Of a stretch of 64,000 nt of DNA, positions 36,660-42,900 are shown piece by piece (within the stretch, counting starts at the first letter, position 1; each line of letters begins with the position of its first letter). The DNA is from Corticium candelabrum. Its lineage: Eukaryota; Porifera; Homoscleromorpha; Homosclerophorida; Plakinidae. The stretch is from the NCBI RefSeq assembly GCF_963422355.1, contig NC_085102.1, forward strand, positions 777,898-841,897. Reading direction: 5' to 3'. The notes beneath the pieces are model-generated. The model was not told the DNA's origin and ran no database searches. It saw nothing but the letters and a program-made list of their open reading frames with translations. Both the position numbers and the translations under genes were made by a program.

Positions 36660-38452
36660 TAACATAATATTCAGTCAATCAAAACTAAATAAACTACTCA
36701 GTGTATAACAGTGTAAATGAGTCGGAAGAAACAGGCAGTAGTATGTATTGTCAGCTGCTTCGAATCATGCCTACTGTAAGCAACTCCATTCAGGAATCTC
36801 TCATGAGCATTCGCGACTTGTTTTCCAGCACGCTATGCATTTACACAAACTACTTGACCTGAGCCATTCCGTGTTGGCCCGGCTAGAAATACCAAGCCGA
36901 GCCAAGCTGGCATGGCTCGGCAACGTTTACATGTACCATAGAACCGAGCCAGCACAGGCTAGCTCACTCACAAGTGCTCGTGTAAATGAGGTATAAGAAG
37001 AAAGCCAAAGCACATGCTGAATTGCTTTGCCTCAAGCCAAACATGCTAAATTTCTCTAAAAAAAGATTCACATCCAACAGTACCATGCAGAATCCAATTG
37101 CACATTCAGATGTAACATCCCAATTGTTGACCACTTTCCAATTAACTGCCACTGTACCTACTAGCTGAATAAATACAGAGGAGATTGATTAATTAAGAGG
37201 AGATTGATTAGTTAAAGAAATGAGGTTGGATTCAAACTACATGTCAAACACACATTGTGGCTTTGGTTTGCATTACAAACTAAGTCAACACACAATGCCC
37301 ACTTCCTTTCTCTAACATATAACACATGTAAACACAAGATAATTTAGCAACTGTCCTCTAACAATAAATAGTTGTACATCCATTACACCTGCAAGAGAAT
37401 TAAAACTCAGCACTAAACATCTCCAGTTGATATACTTGATGTACCCCTACTCTGTTTACTTGAAAATCAGTATTTGTAATTCCACACATGTCAAATATAC
37501 TGCAAACCAGAACAAGTTAGGATTTCAAAATCAGTTACATAATTATGCGTAATTCTTCCATACAAGGAGTCATGCAGGTTTCATAATTGGCGGCATCACC
37601 CAGTTTCCCTGTGTAGGTGTAAATAGACTACAACGAGCTTCCAACTAGAACCAACTACTTCCGTTCACAGATCCAGTTTCACCATACAATGTGGTTTGTT
37701 AAAAAGACAAACCCAGCTGCTGTCTACCTAGTAACTACGTACTATAGCTGCCAACCTTCTCTGTACTTTCTAACTGGCTGCCTTTCTTTTCAAACGGCGT
37801 TTTGATGTAATTAATTTATAGTAGTCTGATTAATTACTGATAAGTTTGGGTACTGTCAACAGCATGCAAGGAAGAAGCTATTCGCAACAGAGACCGACAC
37901 ACAGTCTTTACAGCATGCACATTGCCCAGATGAGTCATATGGCTGGGTCTTCATATTCAGAAATATCAGCTCCTCATCTAGTCTGCCAAAGCAGCCAAAA
38001 CAAACACGTACGTACAGGTACACACCCGATTTCCCTTGGTACACGGACAAGAACGGGTCGTTGGCTCTACTCCAGGCCTAAAAACCGAAAAGGTCGAAAC
38101 AGTAGCAGTCGTTGCGCTCACATTACCACCATCAGTCCTGCCAAGAAACACGCACATTACCACCAAAGGCGTTGCAACGGAAACTGCATTTCAAACGTAC
38201 AATAGGTGCTAGACAATATGCAAGAAGGTCCGCACGTAGCCTAGTACGAATACACAAAAACTGTGCCATAGTCTCAGTAATTGCAAACGAGCACATGCAG
38301 GACTTCCTATTTGAACGTATGCAGCACATCGCCCGTACAGCAAGCTTGTCTTGCTACAATATGTTAGCTGTCGTTCTGCAATCTTACCTGGGACTCTGAG
38401 AATTTGTTGCAAGTAAAGATGATGAAAATGCAAGCAAGAAAAGAAAAGACAT
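8472..38452 (-). CDS. Secreted collagen with Cys-rich C-terminal domain (whole gene)
   Basis: Minus-strand gene spanning about 30 kb. Visible exons in order are 38452-38388 (signal peptide), 38137-38026, 34462 upstream to about 34524, then 13 triple-helix exons, then 9777-9646, 8829-8780 and 8748-8472 (stop). All 13 helix exons start with a Gly codon, are phase 0 at both ends and have lengths of 45, 54, 63, 72 or 90 bases, the classic collagen exon rule. Together they encode 88 Gly-X-Y triplets without interruption. The C-terminal about 150 residues carry roughly 11 cysteines and match no NC1 or C-propeptide I recognise. The protein is expected to trimerise, enter the secretory pathway and act in extracellular matrix. 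Exons between 38026 and 34462 may be missing. Introns of about 15 kb and 7.6 kb are filled by transposons. Confidence 0.8.
9374..9495. repeat. Small palindromic repeat
   Basis: Two arms of about 58 bases form an imperfect inverted repeat: GGATATCGTTGTTATTCCAC at the left, and the reverse complement of the right arm reads GGATATCATTTTATTACCCC. Both arms then contain GAGTGGCAG. It looks like a tiny foldback MITE in an intron of the collagen gene. Confidence 0.55.
9843..10032 (-). CDS. Two collagen triple-helix exons (last of the helix)
   Basis: Exon 10032-9970 (63 bases, donor AAG/GTGATT) encodes GQPGSHGQPGRHGTPGPVGP then K. Exon 9914-9843 (72 bases, acceptor GATAG, donor CAA/GTTTGT) encodes GSRGTNGVPGRFGPPGPPG and five more residues. 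Each starts on a Gly codon and is phase 0 at both ends. They directly precede the C-terminal domain exons. Confidence 0.9.
10033..10753. other. Collagen intron, unremarkable part
   Basis: Intron sequence between the 10032 exon and the Kolobok-type insertion. I see no Gly-X-Y exon, repeat or conserved frame. Confidence 0.4.
10896..10920 (+). promoter_or_regulatory. TIR promoter motifs, left (CRE and YY1-like)
   Basis: GCCGCCATTTT at 10896-10906 and the perfect palindrome TGACGTCA at 10913-10920 lie 55-80 bases upstream of the transposase ATG at 10975. They match the CREB/ATF site and the YY1-type motif. The mirror copy is in the right TIR. The regulatory role is inferred. Confidence 0.45.
10975..13555 (+). 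pseudogene. THAP-domain Kolobok transposase, inactivated
   Basis: The first coding block, ATG at 10975, encodes a THAP zinc finger (C2CH): MVHCIAFGCCNK gives the first cysteines, RVCSEHF the C-x2-H, and ALPTIF the closing box. After an apparent intron (a (TA)n lies at 11397-11427; acceptor about GCATCTAG at 11700) an acidic linker leads to a zinc knuckle-like FCPVCGSPVV near 12177. The core follows from 12238: GDGRCNSPGYSAKYG, then LATDRHPQI and YDIWHVSK, then NHLWWC. A TAA at 12232-12234 breaks an otherwise continuous frame. A frameshift near 12925 shifts the remainder to the frame ending at 13555. The protein would bind the TIRs and catalyse cut-and-paste transposition; these breaks should abolish that. 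Confidence 0.85.
11397..11427. repeat. (TA)n microsatellite in transposase intron
   Basis: Short pure AT repeat between the THAP exon and the second transposase exon. Confidence 0.9.
13575..14188 (-). CDS. P2X7 'ballast'-like zinc domain protein in Kolobok element
   Basis: Two exons on the minus strand. Exon 14188-13821 starts with ATG and ends TGCAG/GTTAGT. Exon 13755-13575 follows acceptor ATTCCAG. The split codon AG+G restores the frame, giving about 182 residues with no break. After EPYCFEPE and an acidic Ser-rich stretch come WCSCGTCGIMPTGKECLCCQ, then CITQHEDFASVCLN, and in exon 2 YRQFTYWVHRKMGRGVRRVI, PSCVVTSIRGHFPE and GEYIGFQ. This order of Cys clusters and the closing R..FP...G.Y.GF motif match the zinc-binding cytoplasmic 'ballast' domain at the C-terminus of vertebrate P2X7 receptors (recalled pattern). 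No transmembrane segments are present. It ends 20 bases from the transposase stop, tail to tail, inside the same TIRs. Its role in the transposon is unknown. Confidence 0.8.
14259..14283 (-). promoter_or_regulatory. TIR promoter motifs, right (CRE and YY1-like)
   Basis: TGACGTCA at 14259-14266 and AAAATGGCGGC at 14273-14283 mirror the left TIR. They lie about 70-95 bases upstream of the ATG of the minus-strand ballast-like gene, so each TIR could drive one gene inward. Confidence 0.45.
14430..15149. other. Collagen intron, no gene seen
   Basis: AT-rich intron sequence between two transposon insertions. Open frames have no recognisable motif, and I saw no tRNA-like or repeat structure. Confidence 0.4.
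15150..16930 (-). pseudogene. Non-LTR-type reverse transcriptase, decayed
   Basis: Reading on minus from about 16930: RSINLAQEGRYGDGIHAL, then LKAFPRSTSPGGSKLRAQHL, then GAPLTALCKKNGGYRLIVVG and EVLWRLASHICC, then a DMANAFNN-type block, then YLDDGGLVG carrying the catalytic YLDD, and finally PMRLGGLGFRQA near 15500. The order matches an RT family widespread in marine invertebrates with GAPL-AL-KK-GG and VGEVLRRL signatures. Several stops and frameshifts are visible between the blocks, so it is dead. It lies in the large collagen intron in the same orientation as the collagen gene. Confidence 0.75.
16948..16995. repeat. (TA)n microsatellite
   Basis: Pure AT repeat directly 5' of the RT pseudogene on its coding strand. 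Confidence 0.95.
17000..17442 (+). pseudogene. Retroelement C-terminal domain fragment, second copy
   Basis: On plus, DSYNVW followed after a frame change by TPSSLELLKSIARKT and an STECMSNYL block, ending at a TAG at 17440-17442. It is homologous to the 5490-5729 fragment (shared W-S/T-PSSLE-L-IAR-T). It abuts the RT pseudogene but points the opposite way, with a (TA)n between them, so an inversion or two insertions brought them together. Confidence 0.5.
17647..17909. mobile_element. Foldback MITE
   Basis: Inverted repeat with arms of about 85 bases (17647-17730 and 17826-17909). The outer end is AAAACATTTTGAAA, and both arms carry AGAAAGATGTAGGGTTG and GAATAGAAACAAGACCATG. The loop is about 95 bases. 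No coding potential and no clear target duplication. Confidence 0.6.
17910..18517. other. Collagen intron, no supported gene
   Basis: Contains a 140-codon open frame on plus (17915-18337) without recognised motif or splice context. I see nothing to support it as a gene. TTAA at 18514-18517 is the left duplication of the next element. Confidence 0.35.
18518..19363. mobile_element. Non-autonomous TTAA element (Kolobok or piggyBac type)
   Basis: An 846-base element with long imperfect inverted repeats starting AGGGGCAGTCCCAC (both ends then read AAAAACAACCTAGGCTTTAA and share CAATTTGCCTCCG-like and TTTCAAAGTCAACAA blocks to about 170 bases). It is flanked by TTAA at 18514-18517 and 19364-19367. 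No open frame of note. The AGG start resembles the Kolobok element at 10754. Confidence 0.72.
19451..19785 (-). pseudogene. Transposon-type N-terminal domain fragment
   Basis: An open frame of about 110 codons on minus reads ELPIPRTAGLPDPNIEET, then RQYSSELRASMARYTDLHG and LQAALRHFSSKL, and stops after PYTKFR. The pattern YSSELRA-ARY-HG-AA-RHFS-KL matches an N-terminal DNA-binding-like segment I associate with repeated transposase-like genes of sponges and cnidarians, normally followed by an endonuclease domain that is absent here. It looks real as ancient coding sequence. The family is unassigned. Confidence 0.5.
20221..20585 (-). pseudogene. LINE 3' end: RT C-terminal tail and zinc finger
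   Basis: Minus-strand text reads YRDLKEIDMQKDWFETAQ then VRKTWYDSC. After a frame change come ITQYAIVCSKCTRS and RRTDDFKRHK. The D-L---I----W---A-DR--W motif and the terminal C-x2-C...H finger are typical of the C-terminus of LINE ORF2 proteins. The rest of the element is missing. Confidence 0.55.
21129..21197. repeat. (TA)n microsatellite
   Basis: Pure AT repeat in the interior of the long-TIR element. Confidence 0.95.
21492..23264 (+). mobile_element. Nested DNA transposon with AT duplication
   Basis: TIRs of roughly 370 bases (AGACCTTTTCTG at both outer ends) enclose 1773 bases, flanked by AT at 21490-21491 and 23265-23266. Each TIR contains a copy of the same about 90-codon frame (HSS-LS-PDVTLTLKMTWQSH), simply because it is repeated. 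The interior carries a decayed DDE_Tnp_4 transposase. An AT duplication with this transposase type would fit the ISL2EU group, but that is tentative. Confidence 0.65.
22204..22720 (+). pseudogene. Decayed DDE_Tnp_4-type transposase
   Basis: LPLNEFFLTIVRLPMGLEMK resembles the helix-turn-helix leader (L-P--EFF--LVRLRLGL) of DDE_Tnp_4 transposases. Downstream, in changing frames, come CIIDATK, a YKHHHT block and ALVAI, which correspond to the IIDC-E...YK-H-T-K-L--I segment around the first catalytic Asp. Frameshifts and stops are frequent. Confidence 0.5.
23756..23930. repeat. Compound trinucleotide repeat
   Basis: (ATC)n, then (CAG)n, then (CCA)n interrupted by AACA units, then (ATC)n again. 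Four trinucleotide tracts stand in a row, with the outer two the same motif. Confidence 0.9.
24904..25127. repeat. Compound (CA)n microsatellite
   Basis: Three CA tracts separated by a GCATGCATGCATGTGCACACGC-like purine/pyrimidine alternating core (about 25006-25030) and a GTGCGTGC core near 25063. It ends about 20 bases before a collagen exon donor at 25148, so length variation could affect splicing. Confidence 0.92.
25149..25842 (-). CDS. Six collagen triple-helix exons
   Basis: In coding order: 25842-25771 (72 bases, GLQGLEGVRGPV start), 25705-25661 (45, GYTGLEGPVGIPGPK), 25598-25509 (90, GSLGDKGSQGLQ start), 25453-25400 (54, GNKGEIGLKGDKGFQGEK), 25329-25276 (54, GIKGDQGWKGVQGTVGPV) and 25202-25149 (54, GPIGQKGDQGEPGLNGVP). 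Every exon starts with Gly after an AG acceptor and ends before a GT donor in phase 0. Lengths are multiples of nine. Lys and Glu/Asp are frequent at Y and X positions, as in stable non-fibrillar helices. Introns inside the cluster are short (50-110 bases). Confidence 0.92.
25843..26270. other. Collagen intron, no gene seen
   Basis: Plain intron sequence between the helix exon at 25842 and the MITE at 26271. Confidence 0.4.
26271..27363. mobile_element. MITE-like element with CATG-rich ends
   Basis: Ends are imperfect inverted repeats: CCCTCCGTATGTAAAACC at the left, and CCCTATGTAAAATCTTCATG as the reverse complement of the right end. Flanks CTAGTTA and CTAGCTA suggest a diverged target duplication. 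Both subterminal regions are dense in CATGCG/CATGAG words. No transposase. A 12-bp minisatellite lies near the right end. Confidence 0.5.
27200..27283 (+). repeat. 12-bp minisatellite
   Basis: About seven tandem units of GATTCC plus six variable bases, often TCATGC (GATTCCTCATGC). Read on plus this gives an Ile-Pro-x-x tetrapeptide repeat. I regard the frame as incidental. Confidence 0.7.
27364..28388. other. Collagen intron, no gene seen
   Basis: Intron DNA between a MITE and the gypsy element. No conserved frame, hairpin or Gly-X-Y exon found. Confidence 0.4.
28394..28547 (+). repeat. 5' LTR
   Basis: 154 bases, TGTAGTATCC...GCTCCA. About 85% identical by eye to the 3' LTR, with shared GATATTAATGAC and TTTGCGAGTTGTG blocks. 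The LTRs are unusually short. Confidence 0.8.
28720..32850 (+). pseudogene. Gypsy gag-pol remnant
   Basis: Gag-like text at 28723-29100, then a CCHC knuckle CYICGVKDHYSFEC near 29275, an aspartic protease core RVDTGAYVSL near 29620, and RT blocks from 30420 (YRRPSIHLR and KGLLDI). RNase H follows with PVLTMYDPNHSLFG and IAYGSKLCLKPKK, then integrase remnants and the post-integrase region at 32427-32807 (YRNTCHQTTEETPAKLLLGH). Stops and frameshifts occur throughout, so no active protein is expected. In gypsy elements these domains form one polyprotein used for reverse transcription and integration. Confidence 0.85.
33117..33257 (+). repeat. 3' LTR
   Basis: 141 bases, TGTAGCATCT...CTCTACA, matching the 5' LTR and followed by the AATAC duplication. 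Confidence 0.8.
33421..33951 (-). CDS. Five collagen triple-helix exons (first of the helix)
   Basis: In coding order: 33951-33907 (45 bases, GAIGEPGHAGPPGEQ), 33847-33776 (72, GPLGPEGVRGPVGSFGAP start), 33703-33659 (45, GTRGDPGRDGSEGSK), 33606-33535 (72, GEVGDKGERGHKGDK start) and 33474-33421 (54, GLKGEIGEKGSKGSIGIQ). All are phase 0 with AG acceptors and GT donors. The donor of the fourth (CCA/GTACTT) is weak but required by the frame. The GDP-GRD and GDKGER sequences give a charged helix start. Confidence 0.92.
33952..34461. other. Collagen intron
   Basis: Intron between the first helix exon and the candidate coil exon. Nothing else recognised. Confidence 0.4.
34462..34524 (-). CDS. Candidate collagen exon before the helix
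   Basis: Frame QEVSQLTERVDLQDAACDN followed by RAL ends at a good donor CTG/GTGAGA (34461) in phase 0, matching the next exon GAIGEP. The heptad-like spacing of hydrophobics suggests a short coiled coil that could nucleate trimers. The 5' boundary is not resolved: an in-frame TAA lies just upstream, and several AG acceptors are possible. Confidence 0.4.
34569..34618. repeat. (TG)n with alternating CGCA core
   Basis: A TG tract runs into GCGCACGCACGCGCACGCACGCG-type alternating purine/pyrimidine sequence, a potential Z-DNA former. Confidence 0.85.
34619..35469. other. Collagen intron, no gene seen
   Basis: AT-rich intron DNA. No exon recognised. Confidence 0.4.
35473..36074. mobile_element. 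Harbinger-like MITE A (TTA duplication)
   Basis: Inverted ends GGGTGCATTTCTTTTGCC, with TTA at 35470-35472 and 36075-36077. The subterminal region is dense in CTCTTCTG words in both orientations. TTA duplication plus GGG-start TIRs fits PIF/Harbinger. Related to the MITE at 38627. Confidence 0.7.
36083..36993. mobile_element. MITE with TAA duplication
   Basis: Inverted ends TACCCCATTTACACGAGCAC (left) and TACCTCATTTACACGAGCAC (reverse complement of right), flanked by TAA at 36080-36082 and 36994-36996. It starts only 8 bases after MITE A ends. A (CA)n tract lies at 36589-36657. No coding frame. Confidence 0.65.
36589..36657. repeat. (CA)n microsatellite
   Basis: Pure CA repeat inside the TAA-flanked MITE. 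Confidence 0.95.
36997..38025. other. Collagen intron, possibly hiding small exons
   Basis: Lies between candidate exon 2 and the MITE cluster. A weak minus-strand frame near 37610-37530 (KLGDAANYETCMTPC) follows a CACAG acceptor but does not fit the phase of exon 2, so I do not call it. Confidence 0.35.
38026..38137 (-). CDS. Collagen exon 2 (N-terminal region)
   Basis: Acceptor TTCTTGGCAG at 38138; exon begins G ACT GAT GGT GGT and completes the AG+G codon left by exon 1. The frame reads TDGGNVSATTATVSTFSVF, then RPGVEPTTRSCPCTKG, a Ser/Thr-rich stretch with one NVS sequon and a CPC motif. I end it at CGG/GTGTGT (38026). A downstream donor AC/GTACGT is an alternative. Confidence 0.5.
38388..38452 (-). 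CDS. Collagen exon 1: signal peptide
   Basis: ATG at 38452-38450 opens MSFLFLLAFSSSLLATNSQ, a compact hydrophobic leader typical of a secretory signal peptide, and ends at a strong donor CCCAG/GTAAGA (38388/38387) in phase 2. The phase matches the acceptor at 38138. Upstream are a CACGTG E-box near 38511 and a CTCGCACGAGATGCGAG hairpin near 38467-38484 in the presumed 5' UTR. Confidence 0.65.
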
Positions 38453-38576
38453 TATCGTGACGCAGCTCGCACGAGATGCGAGGGCTACAGAGCTTGCATG
38501 GTCACGTGCACAATATTAGCGCATACGGGTCTGGAAAACAAGCTTCACATTGTGTGTCTATGAGCTAAAAAATAAA

Positions 38577-39412
38577 AATAAACATTTTGAGAAAATGATG
38601 GGTATGTAGGGATGGGTATGTACTTAGGGCGCGTTTCTTTATTCTCTTCTGCCTCTTCTGAAGAGACAGAAGAGATTCATTCTGCTTCATTTCTCTATTA
38701 TCGGAGGTGTCAGAAGAGTGGTCAGAGGTGTCGGAAGAGTGGTCAGAGGTGTTGGAAGACTCTTCCGCCTCTTCCAGAGGTCGAGAAGTGACGGAATAAA
38801 CTCTGCTGTGTTTCTTATTCGTTGTCGGTTAGTTAGCGCTTGCGTAGTTTGGGTTGCAGGCACGTGACATTCAGTGGAGAATTTGCTAGTAGGCCGTAAC
38901 GCGTACCATGACATTCAACTTTGAAAATTTTGCGTTATCAAATGCTTTCAGCGACGTCTAACCCTTTCAACATGCAAGTTCTGGCTACGCTCTCTTCACC
39001 CACTCTAGGGGCTACAACTTCAAGCTCTCCAGATGAAAAAATCTCATTTCGTCATCAGAAAGAATCACTTCGACTACCACTCCTGCCAGTTTGACACGAA
39101 AATCGTCCATTGACACGAGTGCATGTGCCACATCTTCCGTAGCGTTTCTTTACTCGAACCTCTTCCGTCGCCTACTTTTCCAGACAACTCTTCCAGAAGA
39201 GGTGGAAGACTCTTCCAGAAGAGGCAGAAGAGAATAAAGAAACGCGCCCTTAATCATGCTCATCTCCTACATCACAATCCAGTACTGTGAGTGTCACACG
39301 ACTGCTGCGTTCTAGCTAATTAATTTAGGTAAAAGATTGTGATGTAGCAGATGAGCATGATTAAGTACATACCCATCCCTACATACCCATCATTTTCTCA
39401 AAATGTTTTTAA
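38577..39412. mobile_element. Palindromic element interrupted by a MITE
   Basis: Left arm 38577-38626 (AACATTTTGAGAAAATGATG...GGGTATGTAC) plus 39250-39282 mirrors the right arm 39336-39412 (GATTGTGATGTAG...TAAGTACATACCC...AAAATGTTTTT). The palindrome is split at TTA by the 623-base Harbinger-like MITE, so the uninterrupted right arm shows the empty site. It sits about 120 bases upstream of the collagen ATG. Confidence 0.7.
38627..39249. mobile_element. Harbinger-like MITE B (TTA duplication)
   Basis: Ends GGGCGCGTTTCTTTATTCTC with TTA at 38624-38626 and 39250-39252. The CTCTTCTGCC-rich subterminal regions match MITE A. The duplication is proven by the mirror arm of the host palindrome. Confidence 0.75.
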
Positions 39413-39949
39413 TTTTCTAAGAAATCTGGATAGTGTACGTGTTTGGATACTTTTGTATGGGCGGCCATTTTAAAATCGTCGTATCAGAGAGTGCGGTATC
39501 GGAACAACATTGATTGCATCAATAAACAACTCCCACGCATCTCTACAGTTGAAGCCTAGAGTACACGCTCACGGACACCACCCCGTTGAACATAATCGTA
39601 CATTTCAACGTTCACGCAACTGTAAGCACACGGTAAAAGTGGTATGGCAGCTAATTATAAGGTCAAACGGTAGTTTCCATCAGCTAATAATAGGTATATA
39701 ATTACATGTAGGCTAGCTATCATGTACACACGTGACCGGAACAACATGGCGTTGTGGAAGCTCGTCTAGAATTGCGTAGAAACAGTTCCGAGCGGTGGCG
39801 GCGGAGATGGGTGTTTCGAGGGGCTACAGACCTCCAAATATTTGAATTGGGGGTCTGAGATCCCCAATAATTGGATCTCCTTAAATGGAACCATGTACTT
39901 CTGCAATATGCTTGCCAATCCAATCACCAGCTCAGCCACGCGCACACAT
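39413..39949. other. Intergenic stretch
   Basis: Between the palindromic element and the gypsy 3' end. A GGCGGCCATTTTAAAAT motif near 39461 resembles promoter or TIR sequence. Nothing else seen. Confidence 0.35.
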
Positions 39950-42900
39950 CATGAACTCCGTCGACCAGGCATGCAACGCCCACCACGGAGATAGTGTAGC
40001 GAACACAACTCAACATATATTTCTAGTGCTCGCGCCACTAATCTACCGCATCCGGGAACACTGCTCTACCCCGGATTATGTTACTATGCAACCTGTCTCT
40101 CTAACCTACTACATTCCTTCCCCAACTATAGTCACTACTCACTACTGCAAGTCCAGTCTGTCCGGCGGTCTGATCACTATGTTTGATCGTCGCAGTTGTA
40201 CTTCCCCAGCTGTTGTTCCGGTTGGTTGATCATCTGGTTGAATGGTTTCCGGTTTTCTTCGGAATCTGGAGGTGGTGGTGCTTCTATATTCTGTTTCTCT
40301 GACCCAGTTCCTTGCTCAGGAGTTCCTACTTTGGCCTCCTGTTTTTGCTCAGCAGTTGAAGGTTCTCTGTGGCGGATTTGATTCTGGTGCTTACGTAATA
40401 TCCTCTGGTCCGCCAATTAACACCTTAATGACAATGGCCCTGTCACCTCCACTATTTTGGCAGGAATCCAGGCTGCTCTCTCGTTATGATTCCGAGCATA
40501 AATGGTGTCTTCCGCTTGTAATAGTCTGTCCCGCGCCGTTCGATCATGGCCTTTCTTTTGCCTGGTCTGCCTGTCTATCACCCGTTCCTCTAACCCTGGC
40601 CTGACCAAGTCCAGGCGAGTCTTGAGTTTCCGTCCCATCAAGAGTTTGGCTGGAGAAACTCCCGTGGTGGTGTGTGGTGTTGTTCGGTATGCGAACAAAA
40701 AACGACTAATCCGATCTTCCAAAGTACCCACTATTATTTTCTTCACTCCAGCCTTGAATGTCTGGACGGCACGTACTGCCAGACCATTGGAAGCTGAGTG
40801 ATACAGTGCAACCTTGATATGTTGGATGTCATTCTGCCTCATGAACTCTGAAAAGAATCTGCTGGTAAAACACGGCCCGTTATCCGAGACTACCGCGTCT
40901 GGGAGCCCGTGTTGAACAAAGCTTGTCGCAGTTTACATACCGTCACCAAACCTGTAGATGTCTGCCCTGTGTTGTAAACCTCAATCCACTTTGAATGTGC
41001 ATCCACTATTACTAGGAACATCGACCCTAGAAACTGTCCTGCATAGTCCACGTGTACTCTCGATCATGGGTTTTTGGCCACTCCTATGGATGTAATGGCA
41101 CTGAAGGAGAGTTTGGGCGGTTCATTTGGCATATTTCACATTTTCTGACCAGCTGTTCCACCTCTACGTCAATGCTTGCATGGCCAGCAGATCACACCCC
41201 TTGCCAATCCCGTCATCCTAGCAGTTCCTGGATGGGCCTCGTGAAGCTCTGTCAAGATCCGTGTGCGGCCTGCAAGCAGTATCGCAACCCTGGTTCCCCA
41301 AACTACACAGTCAGCCTCCACAGACAGTTCGTGACTCCTTATTTCGTATGGACGTACATCTTCTGCTACTTTTTGTGGCCAGCCTTCTCTAACCCATGTT
41401 CGCACTTGAGACAGTACTGGGTCGTTGGTGCTCCACCATGCAATCTGTGTAGTTGTAACTGGAAGTTTCTCCAACTGTTCCAAAACGTGAAGCATTGCTT
41501 GCGGCGGGTATGTATAGTGTGGTAGATCCGGTAGAGGCACTCGGCTTAGTGCGTCAGCATTGTTGTGCCATTCCCCTGCTTTGTAGCGAAAGGTATACTG
41601 ATATCCCGCCAATAGTAGCGCCCACCGTTGAATCCTTGCCGAAGCCGTCACTGGAATGCTTCGTTCTTTGCCAAACAGTCCCTTCAGTGGTTGGTGATCA
41701 GACAAAAGTTCAAAGTGTCGGCCCCTTCAGGGCCAATCTGTGAATAATTTTTTCCAGTTGGCAACGGCGATCTCGATGCAAAGGCAATAGAATGTTCATT
41801 CCCATTTTCAAGCCTATGCGACAAAACGGCACCTAGTTCAAACGGTGAGGCATCACATCCCAGCAACGTTGGTAACTTGGTATTGTAGTGTACCAGTACC
41901 CGAGAAGATGTCAACAACCTTTTCGATTCCTGGAAAGCCTTGTCTTCATCTTCTGACCATTACCATGTTGCTCCCTTCTGTAAGAGGACATGCAGCGGTG
42001 CCAACACTGTCGCTCGATCTGGAGGGAACTTACTGTAGTAGGTCAGCATTCCAAGGTATGCCTTCAACTCTGATACTCGTCGTGGTATCGGTGCATCTCC
42101 AATGGCCCTCACCTTGTCCTCCGTGGGGCGTAATCCATCTTTGTCGATTCGATGTCCTATATACACCACAGAATCCTTCATGAACTGACACTTGTTTTGT
42201 TGTAATCTCAACCTAGTTTCTTTTAGTCTCCTCAAAACTTCTCCCAGGTTCTCCATGTGCTCATTCTGACTCTTCCCCGTTGTCAAAATATCGTCAAGGT
42301 ATACCACGACGCCCGACATGTCTTTTAACAAGCCTTCCGTGATCCTCTGAAATGTGGCTGGTGCCGAGGCTATTCCAAACGGTAACCGGTGGTACCGAAA
42401 CAGTCCTTTACGCGCGTTAATGGTTGTCAGTTCTTGGGACTATTCCTCCAGACGTAACTGGCAATATGCTCGGCTCAGGTCTAGTTTTGAAAATGCTACC
42501 CCTCTTGCTAACTGTGACAGCAAGTCATCTATGTCCGGCAATGGGTGTCGGTCAACTTCCAATATGGGATTTACCGTTGTCTTATGATCTCCACAAATCC
42601 TTACTGTTCCATTGGACTTCACCACTGGAACGATCGGTGTGGCCCAATCTGAAACTTTCACTGGGCTAATAATACCCGCTGCTTGAAGCCTCAACAGCTC
42701 TTCCTCCACTTTCTCTTTCAGTGTATATGGCACCTTTCGTGTCCTAAGCAAACGTGGTGTTGCTAGTGACTTTGTGTTGAGTGTGGTTTGGATACCCTTC
42801 ACCTCTCCAAGGTCGTCCTGGAAAACCTCTCTGTTCTCTTCTAACAGCTCCTTTAGGCTACTGTGTGTGTGTAGACTGAATAATGCCTTCTAATCCACCT

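Noticed and set aside
37846..38205. A 119-codon plus frame over the collagen N-terminal exons
   Set aside because: The minus strand has a signal peptide and phase-matched exons here; the plus frame lacks motifs.
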